Notes under the pieces: generated by a model
Told to the model about the DNA's origin: nothing
The model's input: the letters and a program-made list of their open reading frames with translations, nothing else
Database searches by the model: none
From: Clostridia bacterium
GTDB lineage: Bacteria; Bacillota; Clostridia; Oscillospirales; CAG-272
Assembly (NCBI GenBank): GCA_017621475.1
Contig: JAGATA010000009.1
Coordinates: 1-40,042 of the forward strand
Length of the DNA: 40,042 nucleotides
Reading direction: 5' to 3'
Translations under genes and position numbers: made by a program
In this document: piece after piece, positions 9,147 through 21,048 of the stretch
Position numbering within the stretch: position 1 is the first letter of the stretch
Layout: each line of letters opens with the position of its first letter

Positions 9147-9163
9147 AGTATATTGATGTTTAA

Positions 9164-11007
<1,844 letters not shown>

Positions 11008-11065
11008 CTAAAATATTTTTATATGTTTATGTTTGTTTTTGATAATAAATTCTGTAATATTTGAT

Positions 11066-11629
11066 TTAGCCGCAGTTTGCAACCTTTACCATTGCAAAAC
11101 GGATTATCTTGTCTCCGCGCTTATATCCCTTTTGGAATACTTCTGCGATAACGTTTTCGCCAAGGCTTTCATCCTCTGTCTGCATAATTGCATTATGGAA
11201 GTTGGGGTCAAAATCTTCGCCGACTTCGCCGAAAGATTCAATTCCAAGCCCTGCAAGCGAGCCCTTGAACTGATTGATTATCATATTAAGCCCTTCCGCG
11301 ATACCATCTGTTCCCGTAAAAGTATTCGCACGCTCAATATTGTCAAACACGGGAAGAAGAGCCGTTATTGCATCCGCGTAAGCATCGCTGTAAGCGCCCT
11401 CACGCTCTTTCTGCGCTCTTTTTCGGAAGTTATCATATTCCGCAAGCATAACGAGATATTTTCGCTTCATTTCTTCGAGCTCTTCTTTTGCTTTTTCAAG
11501 CTCTTCGGGAAGCTTTTTCGCTTCATCTGCGGCTTTTGATTTCTTTTCTTTTTTGGGTTCTTCGAGGGAAACCGCTTCTTCTTTTTCGAGTTCCGTTTCG
11601 GGAACGTCCGTACGTTTTTCGTCCATCAT
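11066..11629 (-). CDS. grpE: Nucleotide exchange factor GrpE
   Basis: GrpE releases ADP from DnaK and resets the chaperone cycle. The 187-residue protein has a Lys/Glu-rich N-terminus (1-40), a long dimerising helix (about 40-95) and the C-terminal beta domain ending near GYKRGDKIIRFAMVKVANCG. Family motifs include LLPVFDNIERA and FDPNFHNAIMQTEDE. It lies between hrcA (38 bp upstream) and dnaK (88 bp downstream), in the standard Firmicutes order. Confidence 0.96.
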   Translation of the reverse strand: MMDEKRTDVPETELEKEEAVSLEEPKKEKKSKAADEAKKLPEELEKAKEELEEMKRKYLVMLAEYDNFRKRAQKEREGAYSDAYADAITALLPVFDNIERANTFTGTDGIAEGLNMIINQFKGSLAGLGIESFGEVGEDFDPNFHNAIMQTEDESLGENVIAEVFQKGYKRGDKIIRFAMVKVANCG

Positions 11630-11667
11630 ACGTCTCCTTTCAAAAATTTATCTTATAAGAAAAGGCT

Positions 11668-12741
11668 TTATCTTTTATCATCACTTTCGGGAAGAGCCTT
11701 TCCTTCTATTATACCTGTTATTTTCTGAGAGAGGTATTCCACCGTTGAAATTACCTTGGAGTAGTCCATTCTGCTTGGGCCAAAGACGCCTATTGCACCT
11801 ATAACCTTACCGTCAACAGTAAGCGGTCGGAAAATAAAAGCGGAATTGGAAGCAAACCTGCTCTCTCTTTCGTCGCCGATGAATACGTTTATTTTGTCGC
11901 TGTCGGAACGCGAAAGCATATCCAAAAAATCGTCCTTGTTTTCTATCATAGAGAATACTCGTTTGAGCTGTTCTACATTTGAAAATTCCGGATACTCCAA
12001 AAGCTTGTTAACGCCTTCGAATTTAACATTGGACGCGGAAGGTGAAGCAACAGACTCGTAAAATGCTTTGAATGCAGGGTTTACAAGGCTTGCACGCTCG
12101 CCCATAGCGCTCTCCATTTTAAGTATCGTGGAATATGGAATATCATCCGGCACCACGTTTACACAATATTTGTTGAACAAAGAAACAAGAGCTTCCATAC
12201 CGCTGTGGTCAAGCATACAATCAGCACTTACCTTTTTTGTCTTTATGCTTTCGTTGTTCATTTGCATAACCATCAGAAACTTGTGTTCATCAAGTATCAT
12301 ATATGAGAAAGCACGCACCGTCTCTGTTTCGCTTGCTTTTATCGCAACGGAAGTGTAATTTGTAAGATTTGCCACAAGCTTGGAGGCGGTCTGTATCATT
12401 GTATCAAGTTCGCCTATCTTGCTTTGAATCATATTATTGAGCGTAACTATCTCCGCTGCGGTGAGCTTATAATTTTCCATAAGCGAATCAACGTAGAATC
12501 GGTAACCCAACTTTGTAGGTATTCGCCCCGCAGAGGTATGCGGCTGTTCAAGATAGCCCATTTCCTCAAGTTCTGCCATTTCATTTCTTATGGTTGCAGA
12601 GGAAAACGGTATCTGCGCGGAAGCGACAAGGTACTTCGAACCAATCGGCTCGCCCATTTCGATATGAGCTTCGATTATGGAGCGCAATATTCTCTTTTTT
12701 CTTTCACTGAGAGGGCCTCCGTAAACAAGTTCTCCCGACAT
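11668..12741 (-). CDS. hrcA: Heat-inducible transcription repressor HrcA
   Basis: HrcA binds CIRCE operators and represses the dnaK operon until stress titrates GroEL-type chaperones. The N-terminal winged helix (about 5-75) contains LSERKKRILRSIIEAHIEMG and SSATIRNEMAELEEMGYLEQ, typical of the family. The GAF-like and dimerisation parts follow. I place the start at ATG 12,741 (357 residues) because AAGGTGAT precedes it at good spacing. The longer frame would begin with a GTG inside the CIRCE element itself, which is unlikely. First gene of the operon hrcA-grpE-dnaK-dnaJ-prmA; autoregulation is expected. Confidence 0.95.
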   Translation of the reverse strand: MSGELVYGGPLSERKKRILRSIIEAHIEMGEPIGSKYLVASAQIPFSSATIRNEMAELEEMGYLEQPHTSAGRIPTKLGYRFYVDSLMENYKLTAAEIVTLNNMIQSKIGELDTMIQTASKLVANLTNYTSVAIKASETETVRAFSYMILDEHKFLMVMQMNNESIKTKKVSADCMLDHSGMEALVSLFNKYCVNVVPDDIPYSTILKMESAMGERASLVNPAFKAFYESVASPSASNVKFEGVNKLLEYPEFSNVEQLKRVFSMIENKDDFLDMLSRSDSDKINVFIGDERESRFASNSAFIFRPLTVDGKVIGAIGVFGPSRMDYSKVISTVEYLSQKITGIIEGKALPESDDKR

Positions 12742-12761
12742 TTCATCACCTTCGCTTGATT

Positions 12762-12788
12762 TTAGCACTCAAAACATTCAAGTGCTAA
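12762..12788. promoter_or_regulatory. CIRCE operator (HrcA binding site)
   Basis: TTAGCACTC (12,762-12,770), nine bases, then AAGTGCTAA (12,780-12,788). It differs from the canonical inverted repeat TTAGCACTC-N9-GAGTGCTAA at one base. It sits between the promoter and the hrcA start, where bound HrcA would block transcription. Confidence 0.93.
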
Positions 12789-12799
12789 CTTATACTAAA

Positions 12800-12828
12800 A
12801 ATTTACCACTAAGTTGCCTTTTTGTCAA
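12800..12828 (-). promoter_or_regulatory. Sigma-A promoter of the heat-shock operon
   Basis: On the minus strand TTGACA (12,828-12,823), a 17-bp spacer and TAAATT (12,805-12,800) lie directly upstream of CIRCE. Confidence 0.7.
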
Positions 12829-12964
12829 TAGTTTTTGCAGATTTTTTTGTTAAGAAATTGTGAATTTCATCACTTTAGCAAACCGTCTGCCAAAAATCGC
12901 TGTTTTGGAACGCATCACAAAAAGAATATGAAATACCATCAAAAAACAAATTTGATCTTCCCTA

Positions 12965-12993
12965 TTGACAAAATTCGCTTTTCATATTATTAT
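12965..12993 (+). promoter_or_regulatory. Promoter of the TPP riboswitch-thiT-thiN unit
   Basis: TTGACA (12,965-12,970), a 17-bp spacer and TATTAT (12,988-12,993) place the start of transcription about 10 nt before the riboswitch. It is divergent from the heat-shock promoter. Confidence 0.8.
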
Positions 12994-13008
12994 TAAGACA
13001 ACCGCAAC

Positions 13009-13105
13009 TTAATAGTCAGGGGTGCTGATAATCGGATCGGCTGAGATCGGAATGTGTTTCCGGGACCCTTAACCTGAAACGGATAATGCCGGCGTAGGGA
13101 GATTA
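13009..13105 (+). ncRNA. TPP riboswitch aptamer (THI element)
   Basis: The conserved segments appear in order: GGGGTGC, GGCTGAGATC, GGGACCCTTAACCTGA, and GGATAATGCCGGCGTAGGGA. These are the pyrimidine- and pyrophosphate-sensing helices of the thiamine pyrophosphate riboswitch. Downstream lie a terminator hairpin and the thiamine uptake and activation genes, so TPP should switch this operon off. Confidence 0.96.
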
Positions 13106-13163
13106 TAAAAGATCTTTTCTTTGTTATCGTATTGTATTTTTGCAAAGAAATTCTGTTTTATAT

Positions 13164-13203
13164 AATTACCGCACGTGTCATATTTCGCTGCGGTAATTTT
13201 TAT
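13164..13203 (+). terminator. Riboswitch-controlled terminator
   Basis: AATTACCGCA (13,164-13,173) and TGCGGTAATT (13,189-13,198) form a 10-bp stem followed by T residues. It lies between the aptamer and the thiT ribosome binding site, as expected for transcription attenuation. Confidence 0.8.
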
Positions 13204-13224
13204 ATTTACAGGAGGTTTTTCAAA

Positions 13225-14043
13225 GTGAAAAACAGAATCACAGCAAAAGCTCTCACCGAAAGTGCCATAATGATCGCGCTTGCAACGGTTTTGAGCATCA
13301 TCAAACTTGCGGATATGCCGTATGGCGGTTCCGTAACAATCGCATCCGCGCTTCCCATTGCGATAATCGCATATCGTTACGGGGCAAAGGTCGGACTTCT
13401 CGCGGGTACGGTACACGCTGTCATCCAACAGCTTATAGGACTTTCCACGCTCTCTTACTTTACGACCTGGCAGAGCATCCTTGCAATAATCGTTCTTGAC
13501 TATATCGTTGCTTTTATGGCAACGGGTCTTGCAGGCGTTTTCCGCAAGGTCATTAAAAATCAGCCGGTTGCACTTTGCCTTGGCTGCGCACTTATCTGCC
13601 TTATCCGTTACGCCTGCCACGTTATTTCCGGCGCTACGGTTTGGGCAGGGCTTTCCATTCCTACGGAAGCAGCTCTTTCCTATTCCTTTATTTATAACGC
13701 AACATATATGATACCCGAAACGATAATCCTCGTTATAGTCGCACTCTATGTCGGCTCCGCAGTTGATTTTCGCGCGGCAATGCCCACAAGACTTGTTAAG
13801 CAAGAAGTTCCCTCCAACGTATCCTGGATCGCGCCCGTTGCCGGTCTTCTTTCCTGCGCGGCTATAGTTTATGACGTTGCAAAGATATTTGAACAGCTTC
13901 AGGATGCCGGCTCCGGCGAATTTGACATCACGGGTATAGTAAACGTAGATTGGGTAGAGCTTATAGTAATGAACGCTGTTATTGCGGTCGTAGTGGTCTG
14001 TCTTCTCATCGTTCGCCGTTCTCTTCTCAAGAAGCCGGAATAA
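13225..14043 (+). CDS. thiT: ThiT-type thiamine transporter (ECF S component), extended
   Basis: ThiT is the thiamine-binding membrane subunit that works with the shared ECF energising module. The start is GTG 13,225, because GGAGG lies 10 nt upstream and the in-frame longer version would begin inside the riboswitch leader. The 272-residue protein matches ThiT over about 1-190, with ALTESAIMIALATVLS at the start, the substrate-loop-like segment with PYGGSVTIASALPI, and AYRYGAKVGLLAG. It then continues for about 80 residues with two further hydrophobic segments (about 200-220 and 245-265), making it longer than the usual 180-200 residues. Its place behind a TPP riboswitch and before thiN supports thiamine uptake. 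The EcfA/EcfT subunits are not in the window. Confidence 0.9.
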   Translation: MKNRITAKALTESAIMIALATVLSIIKLADMPYGGSVTIASALPIAIIAYRYGAKVGLLAGTVHAVIQQLIGLSTLSYFTTWQSILAIIVLDYIVAFMATGLAGVFRKVIKNQPVALCLGCALICLIRYACHVISGATVWAGLSIPTEAALSYSFIYNATYMIPETIILVIVALYVGSAVDFRAAMPTRLVKQEVPSNVSWIAPVAGLLSCAAIVYDVAKIFEQLQDAGSGEFDITGIVNVDWVELIVMNAVIAVVVVCLLIVRRSLLKKPE

Positions 14044-14066
14044 ACATTTTTCAGAAAGAATAAATT

Positions 14067-14693
14067 ATGAAAGCAATAATCATTACACCCTGCCTCAAAA
14101 GTAAGATCAAAGACGCTGTAGCAATAGAACAAGGTGACTTTGTTATCTGCGCAGACACGTCTTTTGTTAAAGCTAAAAAAGAAAACATCAAGATCGACCT
14201 TATCATCGGGGATTTCGACACGGGTTCACCCGTACCGTTTCCAGAAGGTGTTGACGTTATAAAATTTCCGATAGAAAAAGATGATACGGATACAATGCTT
14301 GCAATAAAAGAAGCCGCACGGCGCGGATACTCTCAAATAGCTGTAGTAGGCGGACTTTCAGGAAGGCTTGATCACACGTACGCAAATATACAGTCGCTTG
14401 CTTACGGTGTCAAAAACGGTCTTGATATCCGAATATCCGACGGAGATAACGAAGCCTTTATAATGATTCCCGGAAGATTGCATCTTCCTAATAAAAAAGG
14501 ATTCTCCCTTTCGGTCTTCTCGTATGGAGAAAATGTAAACGGTCTTTCCCTTGACGGTGTAAAATATCCCGTTCAAGGTGCCTCCATAACAAGCTTCTTC
14601 CCTTTAGGTATCAGCAACTCCATAATTTCAAAGGAAGCGGAAATATCCTTTTCCGAAGGCTTGCTTTTGATTATTCTTTCAAAATTAAATTGA
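14067..14693 (+). CDS. thiN: Thiamine pyrophosphokinase
   Basis: This cytoplasmic enzyme transfers pyrophosphate from ATP to thiamine, giving TPP. The 208-residue protein shows the family's catalytic acidic motifs: LIIGDFDTG (about 46-54) and KDDTDTMLAIKEA (about 71-83), then VVGGLSGRLDHTYANIQ (about 93-109). The length is normal. It lies 23 bp downstream of thiT in the TPP riboswitch operon, so imported thiamine is converted directly to the cofactor that shuts the operon off. Confidence 0.94.
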   Translation: MKAIIITPCLKSKIKDAVAIEQGDFVICADTSFVKAKKENIKIDLIIGDFDTGSPVPFPEGVDVIKFPIEKDDTDTMLAIKEAARRGYSQIAVVGGLSGRLDHTYANIQSLAYGVKNGLDIRISDGDNEAFIMIPGRLHLPNKKGFSLSVFSYGENVNGLSLDGVKYPVQGASITSFFPLGISNSIISKEAEISFSEGLLLIILSKLN

Positions 14694-14709
14694 ATTTATT
14701 CATAAAAGA

Positions 14710-15017
14710 AAAAACTTCCCGTTTTAGGGTTGTCCCCAAAAGGACAGTTTTCAAAAATACGGTATATCTCGAAAGAGGTATGCCGTATTTTTGCATTTGT
14801 GGACACAAATGCTGTACTTGTCAGGAAAATTGATAAGCGAAGTAACGGTTAAAGAAAAGGCTCCCTTGTGTAAAGGGAGGCTCTCTCTACCTCCCGTTAG
14901 ATAAGCAAAGAGGACAGAGAACGCAAAACATTCTCTGTCCTCCTGTCGGTAGGTAACGTATTCTATTAAATTTCAAAAACTGTCCTTAAGAGTACGTCAC
15001 ATTCACGGGAAGTTTTT
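14710..15017. repeat. Foldback or MITE-like element with terminal inverted repeats
   Basis: AAAAACTTCCCGT (14,710-14,722) is mirrored by ACGGGAAGTTTTT (15,005-15,017). AAGGACAGTTTT (14,740-14,751) is mirrored by AAAACTGTCCTT (14,976-14,987). The two nested inverted matches define imperfect 42-bp ends of a 308-bp element without a coding frame. Inside lie the thiN terminator hairpin, a CTCCCTT/AAGGGAG motif, and a strong hairpin GAGGACAGAGAA/TTCTCTGTCCTC (14,910-14,942). No target-site duplication is obvious. This explains the 336-bp gap between thiN and the lipoprotein gene. Confidence 0.55.
14753..14796 (+). terminator. Terminator of thiT-thiN
   Basis: AAAATACGG (14,754-14,762) and CCGTATTTTT (14,783-14,792) close a long stem capped by CTC-GAAA-GAG, with a T-tract on the plus strand. 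The stem may also work on the minus strand. Confidence 0.8.
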
Positions 15018-15029
15018 GTTTTTCAATTA

Positions 15030-16133
15030 TTAGCCTGCATATGTTGCAAGGTCCTTAACTTTGTCACCCAAGCCGTTGTCTTTGCACCAAGTTTCAGCAG
15101 CGGAACCGGGAGCGCAGTAGATGTTGGCGAGTTTGTACTTGGAAGTATCAGCACCGAACATCTTTTCAGCAATAGTGAGTTCTGCGTTAGCAGACATTCT
15201 GAAATCTTTAATCTTTCTGCAACCGTCGAATACGAGAGTACCGATAGACTTAACAGAGTCTGTAAGAGCGAATTTTGTCATATTGGAGCAATCTGCGAAA
15301 GCGGAATCACCGATTATTTCAACACCGTTACCCATTGTAAAATTTGTCATACGTTTGCAACCCTTGAATGCGTTCTTGCCGATGGATTTAACTGTATCAG
15401 GAAGAACTACATTGTTGAGGTACTGGCAGCCGTTGAAGCAATCGTCGGGGATTTCTGTAATATTTGCAGGAATTGTAACTGTATCGATATATGCGCAATC
15501 AAGAAAAGCGTATGCACCTATCTTCTTTACAGAGTCGGGAATTGTTATGGAATTAGCCTTGCAGCCTTCAAACGCTCTTTCACCAATGGAAGTAACGCTT
15601 GTGGGAATGAAATCAACAGTTGCAAGATCTGTGCAGTTAGCGAACGTACCGTCATTGATCTTTGTAATAGTTGTGGGGATAGATACTCTCGTGAGGTTGG
15701 GACAACCGGAGAATACATATTTACCCATCTTTGTAACGGAGTAAGGAATATAAACGGTTTCAACAGCAGCCTGAGCAAGAGCAGAGTCGCCGAGTTCTGT
15801 TATTTTGTATTTTTTGCCGTTCATTTCAACTTCGATAGGAAGTACAACATCAGCGGGAATATCTGTATAGAAACCGGAAATCTTAGCAGTGCCTTTTTCT
15901 TCATCAACTACTTTAAACTTGAAGTACTTTGTATCTGTAGGTGTGTGACCTTCAAGCAAGTCATCGGGAAGGGGGAAGTTGCTAACTTCGTCGCCGCCGT
16001 TGTCAGGATTTTCACCGTGGGGATCTGTTGTTACTGTGGGATCGTCAGTATTACCGTCGCCGCAGGAAACAAGACCTACGCACGCTGTCAAAAGGAAAAT
16101 ACAAACGAGAAGCAAAGAAAGAATTTTTTTCAT
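15030..16133 (-). CDS. BspA-like leucine-rich-repeat lipoprotein
   Basis: The 367-residue protein has a lipoprotein signal peptide (1-25; the likely lipobox ends in LVSC, with an earlier LTAC as alternative). A Thr/Asp/Gly-rich spacer (about 26-60) and a small beta region follow, then about eight LRR_5-type repeats of 22-24 residues (about 105-320). The repeats have the pattern IP..V..IG..AF.GC, and nearly every unit ends in Cys (SGC, NC, EGC, LDC, NGC, KGC, ADC, DGC). Such proteins sit on the outer face of the membrane and often bind host or bacterial surface ligands; the ligand here is unknown. It is monocistronic, with its own promoter and the foldback element directly after the stop codon. 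Confidence 0.88.
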   Translation of the reverse strand: MKKILSLLLVCIFLLTACVGLVSCGDGNTDDPTVTTDPHGENPDNGGDEVSNFPLPDDLLEGHTPTDTKYFKFKVVDEEKGTAKISGFYTDIPADVVLPIEVEMNGKKYKITELGDSALAQAAVETVYIPYSVTKMGKYVFSGCPNLTRVSIPTTITKINDGTFANCTDLATVDFIPTSVTSIGERAFEGCKANSITIPDSVKKIGAYAFLDCAYIDTVTIPANITEIPDDCFNGCQYLNNVVLPDTVKSIGKNAFKGCKRMTNFTMGNGVEIIGDSAFADCSNMTKFALTDSVKSIGTLVFDGCRKIKDFRMSANAELTIAEKMFGADTSKYKLANIYCAPGSAAETWCKDNGLGDKVKDLATYAG

Positions 16134-16179
16134 AATTTTTTCGCCTTTCTGAAAAAAAATTTATTGTATTTATGGTTAT

Positions 16180-16208
16180 ATCATACCAAAAACGCGTTAA
16201 AAAGTCAA
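16180..16208 (-). promoter_or_regulatory. Promoter of the BspA-like lipoprotein gene
   Basis: On the minus strand TTGACT (16,208-16,203), a 17-bp spacer and TATGAT (16,185-16,180) lie about 45 bp before the start codon. Confidence 0.7.
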
Positions 16209-16291
16209 CTGTTTCGTGCGAAATTTATAAAAAAGTTGTCCTGAATAGCCGTTCAAATTATGCAAAACAACTTTATTTTCATTTTATCGTC

Positions 16292-16334
16292 AAAAAAACA
16301 GCGAAGCAGACAGGAAAACATCCGCTTCGCCGTT
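16292..16334 (-). terminator. Terminator of typA-tcdA
   Basis: On the minus strand AACGGCGAAGC and GCTTCGCTGTT form a stem followed by seven T residues, 9 bp after the tcdA stop codon. Confidence 0.85.
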
Positions 16335-16342
16335 TATATAAG

Positions 16343-17050
16343 TTATTTATCAAGCAGAAGTTCAAGCACCTTACTTGCGATAAGCAAGCCAGCGCAGGAC
16401 GGAACAAACGAAATGCTTCCAACCGTCTTTTTCCCGTTCGGCAAAAAGACATCTTCATAAAGTTTGACCGGTTCTTCCTTTGAATATACAACAGAAAGAT
16501 GATTTATACCTCGGGATTTTAGTTCCCTTCTCATGACCCTTGCAAGAGGGCAAACGCTCGTTTTTGAAATATCCGTAAGCTCCAGCATCTCGGGGTGCAG
16601 CTTGTTCCCCGTTCCCATAGAGCTGATAATGGGAACGCCGGCCTTGCTTGCGCGAACGATAAGCTCTATCTTTGCAGACACAGTATCTATTGCATCAACT
16701 ATACAGTCGAAACGCGAAACGTCTATCTCGTCTGCATTTTCGGGAAGATAGAACATCGCCCTTGCATCTACGTCAGCCTCCGGATCTATATCAAGTATCC
16801 TTTCCTTTGCCGCATCGACCTTGTTTTTACCAAGAGTCGAATGGAGAGCAATGAGCTGTCTGTTAAGGTTAGATGGTGCAACGGTATCGTTATCTATAAG
16901 AGTTATATGTCCAACGCCCATACGAGCAACAGCTTCCGCAGCAAAAGAGCCTACACCGCCGACGCCGAATATCGCAACGCTGGACGCGCGGAGCTTCTCC
17001 ACGCCGTCTTCGCCGATAATAAGAGCTGTTCTGGAAAAACGTTCTTCCAT
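16343..17050 (-). CDS. tcdA: tRNA threonylcarbamoyladenosine dehydratase (ThiF/HesA fold)
   Basis: TcdA uses ATP to dehydrate t6A37 of tRNA to its cyclic form. The 235-residue protein is an E1-like enzyme with the nucleotide motif AIFGVGGVGSFAAEA (about 28-42), LIDNDTVAPSNLNRQ (about 52-66) and DAIDTVSAKIELI (about 117-129). The GTGNKLHPEML and CPLARVMRRELK segments are typical of TcdA rather than of ThiF or MoeB. It lies 9 bp after typA and shares its transcript, a link of two translation-related functions. Confidence 0.92.
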   Translation of the reverse strand: MEERFSRTALIIGEDGVEKLRASSVAIFGVGGVGSFAAEAVARMGVGHITLIDNDTVAPSNLNRQLIALHSTLGKNKVDAAKERILDIDPEADVDARAMFYLPENADEIDVSRFDCIVDAIDTVSAKIELIVRASKAGVPIISSMGTGNKLHPEMLELTDISKTSVCPLARVMRRELKSRGINHLSVVYSKEEPVKLYEDVFLPNGKKTVGSISFVPSCAGLLIASKVLELLLDK

Positions 17051-17059
17051 ACTTCCCTC

Positions 17060-18904
17060 TTATTTTGCAGCTTCTTTTTTGAGCTTGCCCGCAAGTTTGT
17101 AACGCTGGTCCGTAGAGAGTATTCTCTTGCGCAAACGAATATTGTTCGGAGTTACCTCAATAAGCTCATCGTCAGCAATAAATTCGATAGCTTCTTCAAG
17201 GCTCATAATTCTTGCCGGAACAAGGCGGAGTGCTTCGTCAGCACCTGTGGAGCGAACTGCGGTAAGGTGTTTTTCCTTGCATACGTTTACGGCGATATCG
17301 CCCATTTTCGGGTTTTCGCCAACGATCATACCCTCATATACGGGACACTGGCTGCTGATAAACATAGTGCCTCTATCCTGAGTATTGAATACGCCGTAGG
17401 ACGTGGAAACACCTGCTTCACTTGCAACGAGAGAGCCTGTAAATCTGCGAGTAACCTCGCCTTTAAAAGGCTCATAGCAATCAAATACAGAGTTTATAAT
17501 ACCTTCACCGCGAGTATCCGTCATAAATTCGCTTCTGTAACCGAAGAGGCAACGCGTGGGTATGCGGAACTGCATATGCATACGGTCACTTGTACCGCGG
17601 GGATTCATATTGATAAGGTCACCTTTGCGAGCGCCGAGCTTTTCCATTACAGCGCCGCAGTAATCCTGAGGAACTTCGATCTCAACGTTTTCGATAGGCT
17701 CGCAAAGAACGCCGTCTATTTCTTTATAAAGAACGCGAGGTGTGCTTACGCAAAGCTCGTAACCTTCGCGGCGCATATTTTCAACGAGGATGGAAAGGTG
17801 CATTTCGCCTCTGCCGGAAACGATGAAGGAATCCGTTGTGTCACCATCTTCAACACGGAGAGAAACATCCTTGAGAAGCTCTTTGTAAAGACGTTCGCGA
17901 ATCTGGCGCGTTGTAACGAACTTGCCGTCCTGACCTGCAAAAGGGCTGTCATTTACAGAGAAAGTCATTTCCATTGTGGGCTCGCCTACTTTAACAAACT
18001 CAATAGGTTCAACAGCGTTTACATCTGTAATCGTATCACCAATAGAAATATTTTCTGCGCCGGAGAAGCAAACGATATCACCCATTTTAGCTTCTGTTAC
18101 GGGCACACGGCGAAGACCGTCTATCTGGCTTATGCTTACGATCTTAACCTTGGAAGGAGCTTGATTTTGATTGTGGAAGTTGGAAATCATAGCATCCTGA
18201 TTCTGACGCATCACGCCGCGTTCGATTCTGCCGATACCGATTCTACCGACGTAATCGTTATAGTCAATAGAAGAAACAAGCATCTGAAGAGGGCCTTCGT
18301 CGTCGCCTTCGGGCGCGGGAATATATTCAAGAATAGTATCAAAAAGAGGTTGGAGGTCAACACCGGGTTCATCAGGAGATGTGGAAGCTGTTCCTGCTCT
18401 GCCGGAGCACCAAAGAATGGGGGAATCAAACTGCTCATCGCTCGCGCCGAGGTCAAGAAGAAGTTCAAGAACTTCATCGCCAACTTCATCAAGGCGCGCG
18501 TCGGGCTTATCTATTTTATTAACAACAACGATAACGGGATGGTTGAGGTCGAGCGCTTTTTGAAGAACGAAGCGCGTCTGGGGCATAGGACCTTCCGCCG
18601 CATCAACAAGAAGGATAACGCCGTTTACCATTTTGAGGATACGTTCAACTTCACCGCCGAAGTCAGCGTGTCCGGGAGTGTCAACTACGTTGATCTTAAC
18701 ACCTTTATAGTGGATAGCGGTATTTTTCGCCATAATAGTGATACCGCGTTCACGTTCGATAGCGTTAGAGTCCATAACTCTGTCTTCAACAGCTTGGTTT
18801 TCGCGGTAGATACCACCCTGCTTGAGCATTTCATCAACAAGCGTTGTTTTACCGTGGTCAACGTGTGCAATAATAGCAATATTTCTCAAATCTTCTCTTA
18901 CCAA
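17060..18904 (-). CDS. typA: Ribosome-associated GTPase TypA/BipA
   Basis: TypA is a translational GTPase that binds the ribosome and aids assembly and stress adaptation. The 614-residue protein has G1 AHVDHGKT (about 14-21), the switch region [11 protein letters not shown]3 DTPGHADF and G4 NKID. EF-G-like domains III and V and the BipA-specific C-terminal domain ([21 protein letters not shown] end) follow. The length matches the family. It is the first gene of a pair with tcdA. Upstream a TATAAT (about 18,988-18,983) is clear, but no good -35 is seen. Confidence 0.96.
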   Translation of the reverse strand: MVREDLRNIAIIAHVDHGKTTLVDEMLKQGGIYRENQAVEDRVMDSNAIERERGITIMAKNTAIHYKGVKINVVDTPGHADFGGEVERILKMVNGVILLVDAAEGPMPQTRFVLQKALDLNHPVIVVVNKIDKPDARLDEVGDEVLELLLDLGASDEQFDSPILWCSGRAGTASTSPDEPGVDLQPLFDTILEYIPAPEGDDEGPLQMLVSSIDYNDYVGRIGIGRIERGVMRQNQDAMISNFHNQNQAPSKVKIVSISQIDGLRRVPVTEAKMGDIVCFSGAENISIGDTITDVNAVEPIEFVKVGEPTMEMTFSVNDSPFAGQDGKFVTTRQIRERLYKELLKDVSLRVEDGDTTDSFIVSGRGEMHLSILVENMRREGYELCVSTPRVLYKEIDGVLCEPIENVEIEVPQDYCGAVMEKLGARKGDLINMNPRGTSDRMHMQFRIPTRCLFGYRSEFMTDTRGEGIINSVFDCYEPFKGEVTRRFTGSLVASEAGVSTSYGVFNTQDRGTMFISSQCPVYEGMIVGENPKMGDIAVNVCKEKHLTAVRSTGADEALRLVPARIMSLEEAIEFIADDELIEVTPNNIRLRKRILSTDQRYKLAGKLKKEAAK

Positions 18905-19077
18905 AGGATTTACCTCGCTTTTTCGTAGGTGATTTTAACACCGTTATTTTAGTTGAATACTTATTTTTTAACACGACATTGTATTATACCACAAAGTTTT
19001 CAAAAAGAAAAGATATTTTTTACAAAAAATTAAAACTTTTTTGGGTTTTTTAAACAAAGATTTTTTTCAACCAAAAC

Positions 19078-19106
19078 AAAACGGCGATTAAAAATCGCCG
19101 TTTTAT
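19078..19106 (-). terminator. Terminator of guaB
   Basis: AAAACGGCGAT and ATCGCCGTTTT form a perfect 11-bp stem with TTTTGTTTTGG following on the minus strand, 9 bp after the guaB stop codon. Confidence 0.88.
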
Positions 19107-19114
19107 GTGTTTTA

Positions 19115-20638
<1,524 letters not shown>

Positions 20639-20645
20639 TTATATA

Positions 20646-20674
20646 ATTTTACAATAAAATTTTTGTTTTGTCAA
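20646..20674 (-). promoter_or_regulatory. Promoter of guaB
   Basis: On the minus strand TTGACA (20,674-20,669), a 17-bp spacer and TAAAAT (20,651-20,646) lie about 50 bp before the start codon. Confidence 0.8.
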
Positions 20675-20742
20675 CAAAGTTCGGGCATAAAAAGTTAAAA
20701 ACGTTCAAAATATATTCATAAATGAAAAGAGGTGATAAATTT

Positions 20743-20955
20743 ATGAAGAAAAAACAGGAAAAACGTATTCCCGATATATCGGAGCTTTCAGAAAAAGCTA
20801 TGTTTGAAAACCCCGTAGCTTCTGTAACAGACTACACAGGATTTGTGCCGCGCATCCCCGACAGCGAGGAAGCGGCAAACTCCTACAACGACATTTGCCC
20901 CGATGCCCCCGTCACCGCCCTCGACGGAAGCGAAGCGTATAAAAAGGCAAGGTAA
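20743..20955 (+). CDS. Small acidic protein of unknown function
   Basis: The 70-residue protein starts with a Lys-rich stretch (MKKKQEKR). The rest is acidic and Pro-rich, including TGFVPRIPDSEEAANSY and ending near SEAYKKAR. There is no membrane segment, no Cys cluster and no known motif. The start is ATG 20,743 because AGAGGTGAT lies 6 nt upstream; an in-frame ATG at 20,722 overlaps that site and is less likely. A strong terminator follows. The small size makes it uncertain, but the ribosome binding site, plus-strand orientation and dedicated terminator support a real gene. Confidence 0.6.
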   Translation: MKKKQEKRIPDISELSEKAMFENPVASVTDYTGFVPRIPDSEEAANSYNDICPDAPVTALDGSEAYKKAR

Positions 20956-20956
20956 T

Positions 20957-21035
20957 CTACTTTCTTTCGCAGAAAGTAGGCAAAGAACTTCTCGCAAAGC
21001 AAAAGAGCCCTCGCGGGCTCTTTTGCTTATTTTTC
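20957..21035 (+). terminator. Hairpin and terminator after the small acidic gene
   Basis: CTACTTTCT/AGAAAGTAG (20,957-20,979) is followed by AGCAAAAGAGCCC-TCGC-GGGCTCTTTTGCT (20,998-21,027) and TATTTTTC. The second stem also serves the converging minus-strand gene that ends at 21,049. Confidence 0.85.
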
Positions 21036-21048
21036 TTTTATTCCAAAT

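Noticed and set aside
12766..12768. GTG start for hrcA
   Set aside because: It falls inside the CIRCE operator and has no ribosome binding site; ATG 12,741 has AAGGTGAT upstream.
16595..18928. Long plus-strand open frame of 777 codons
   Set aside because: It lies antisense to tcdA and typA, which have full family motifs. The plus-strand product has low-complexity, Cys/Phe-rich composition and no ribosome binding site.
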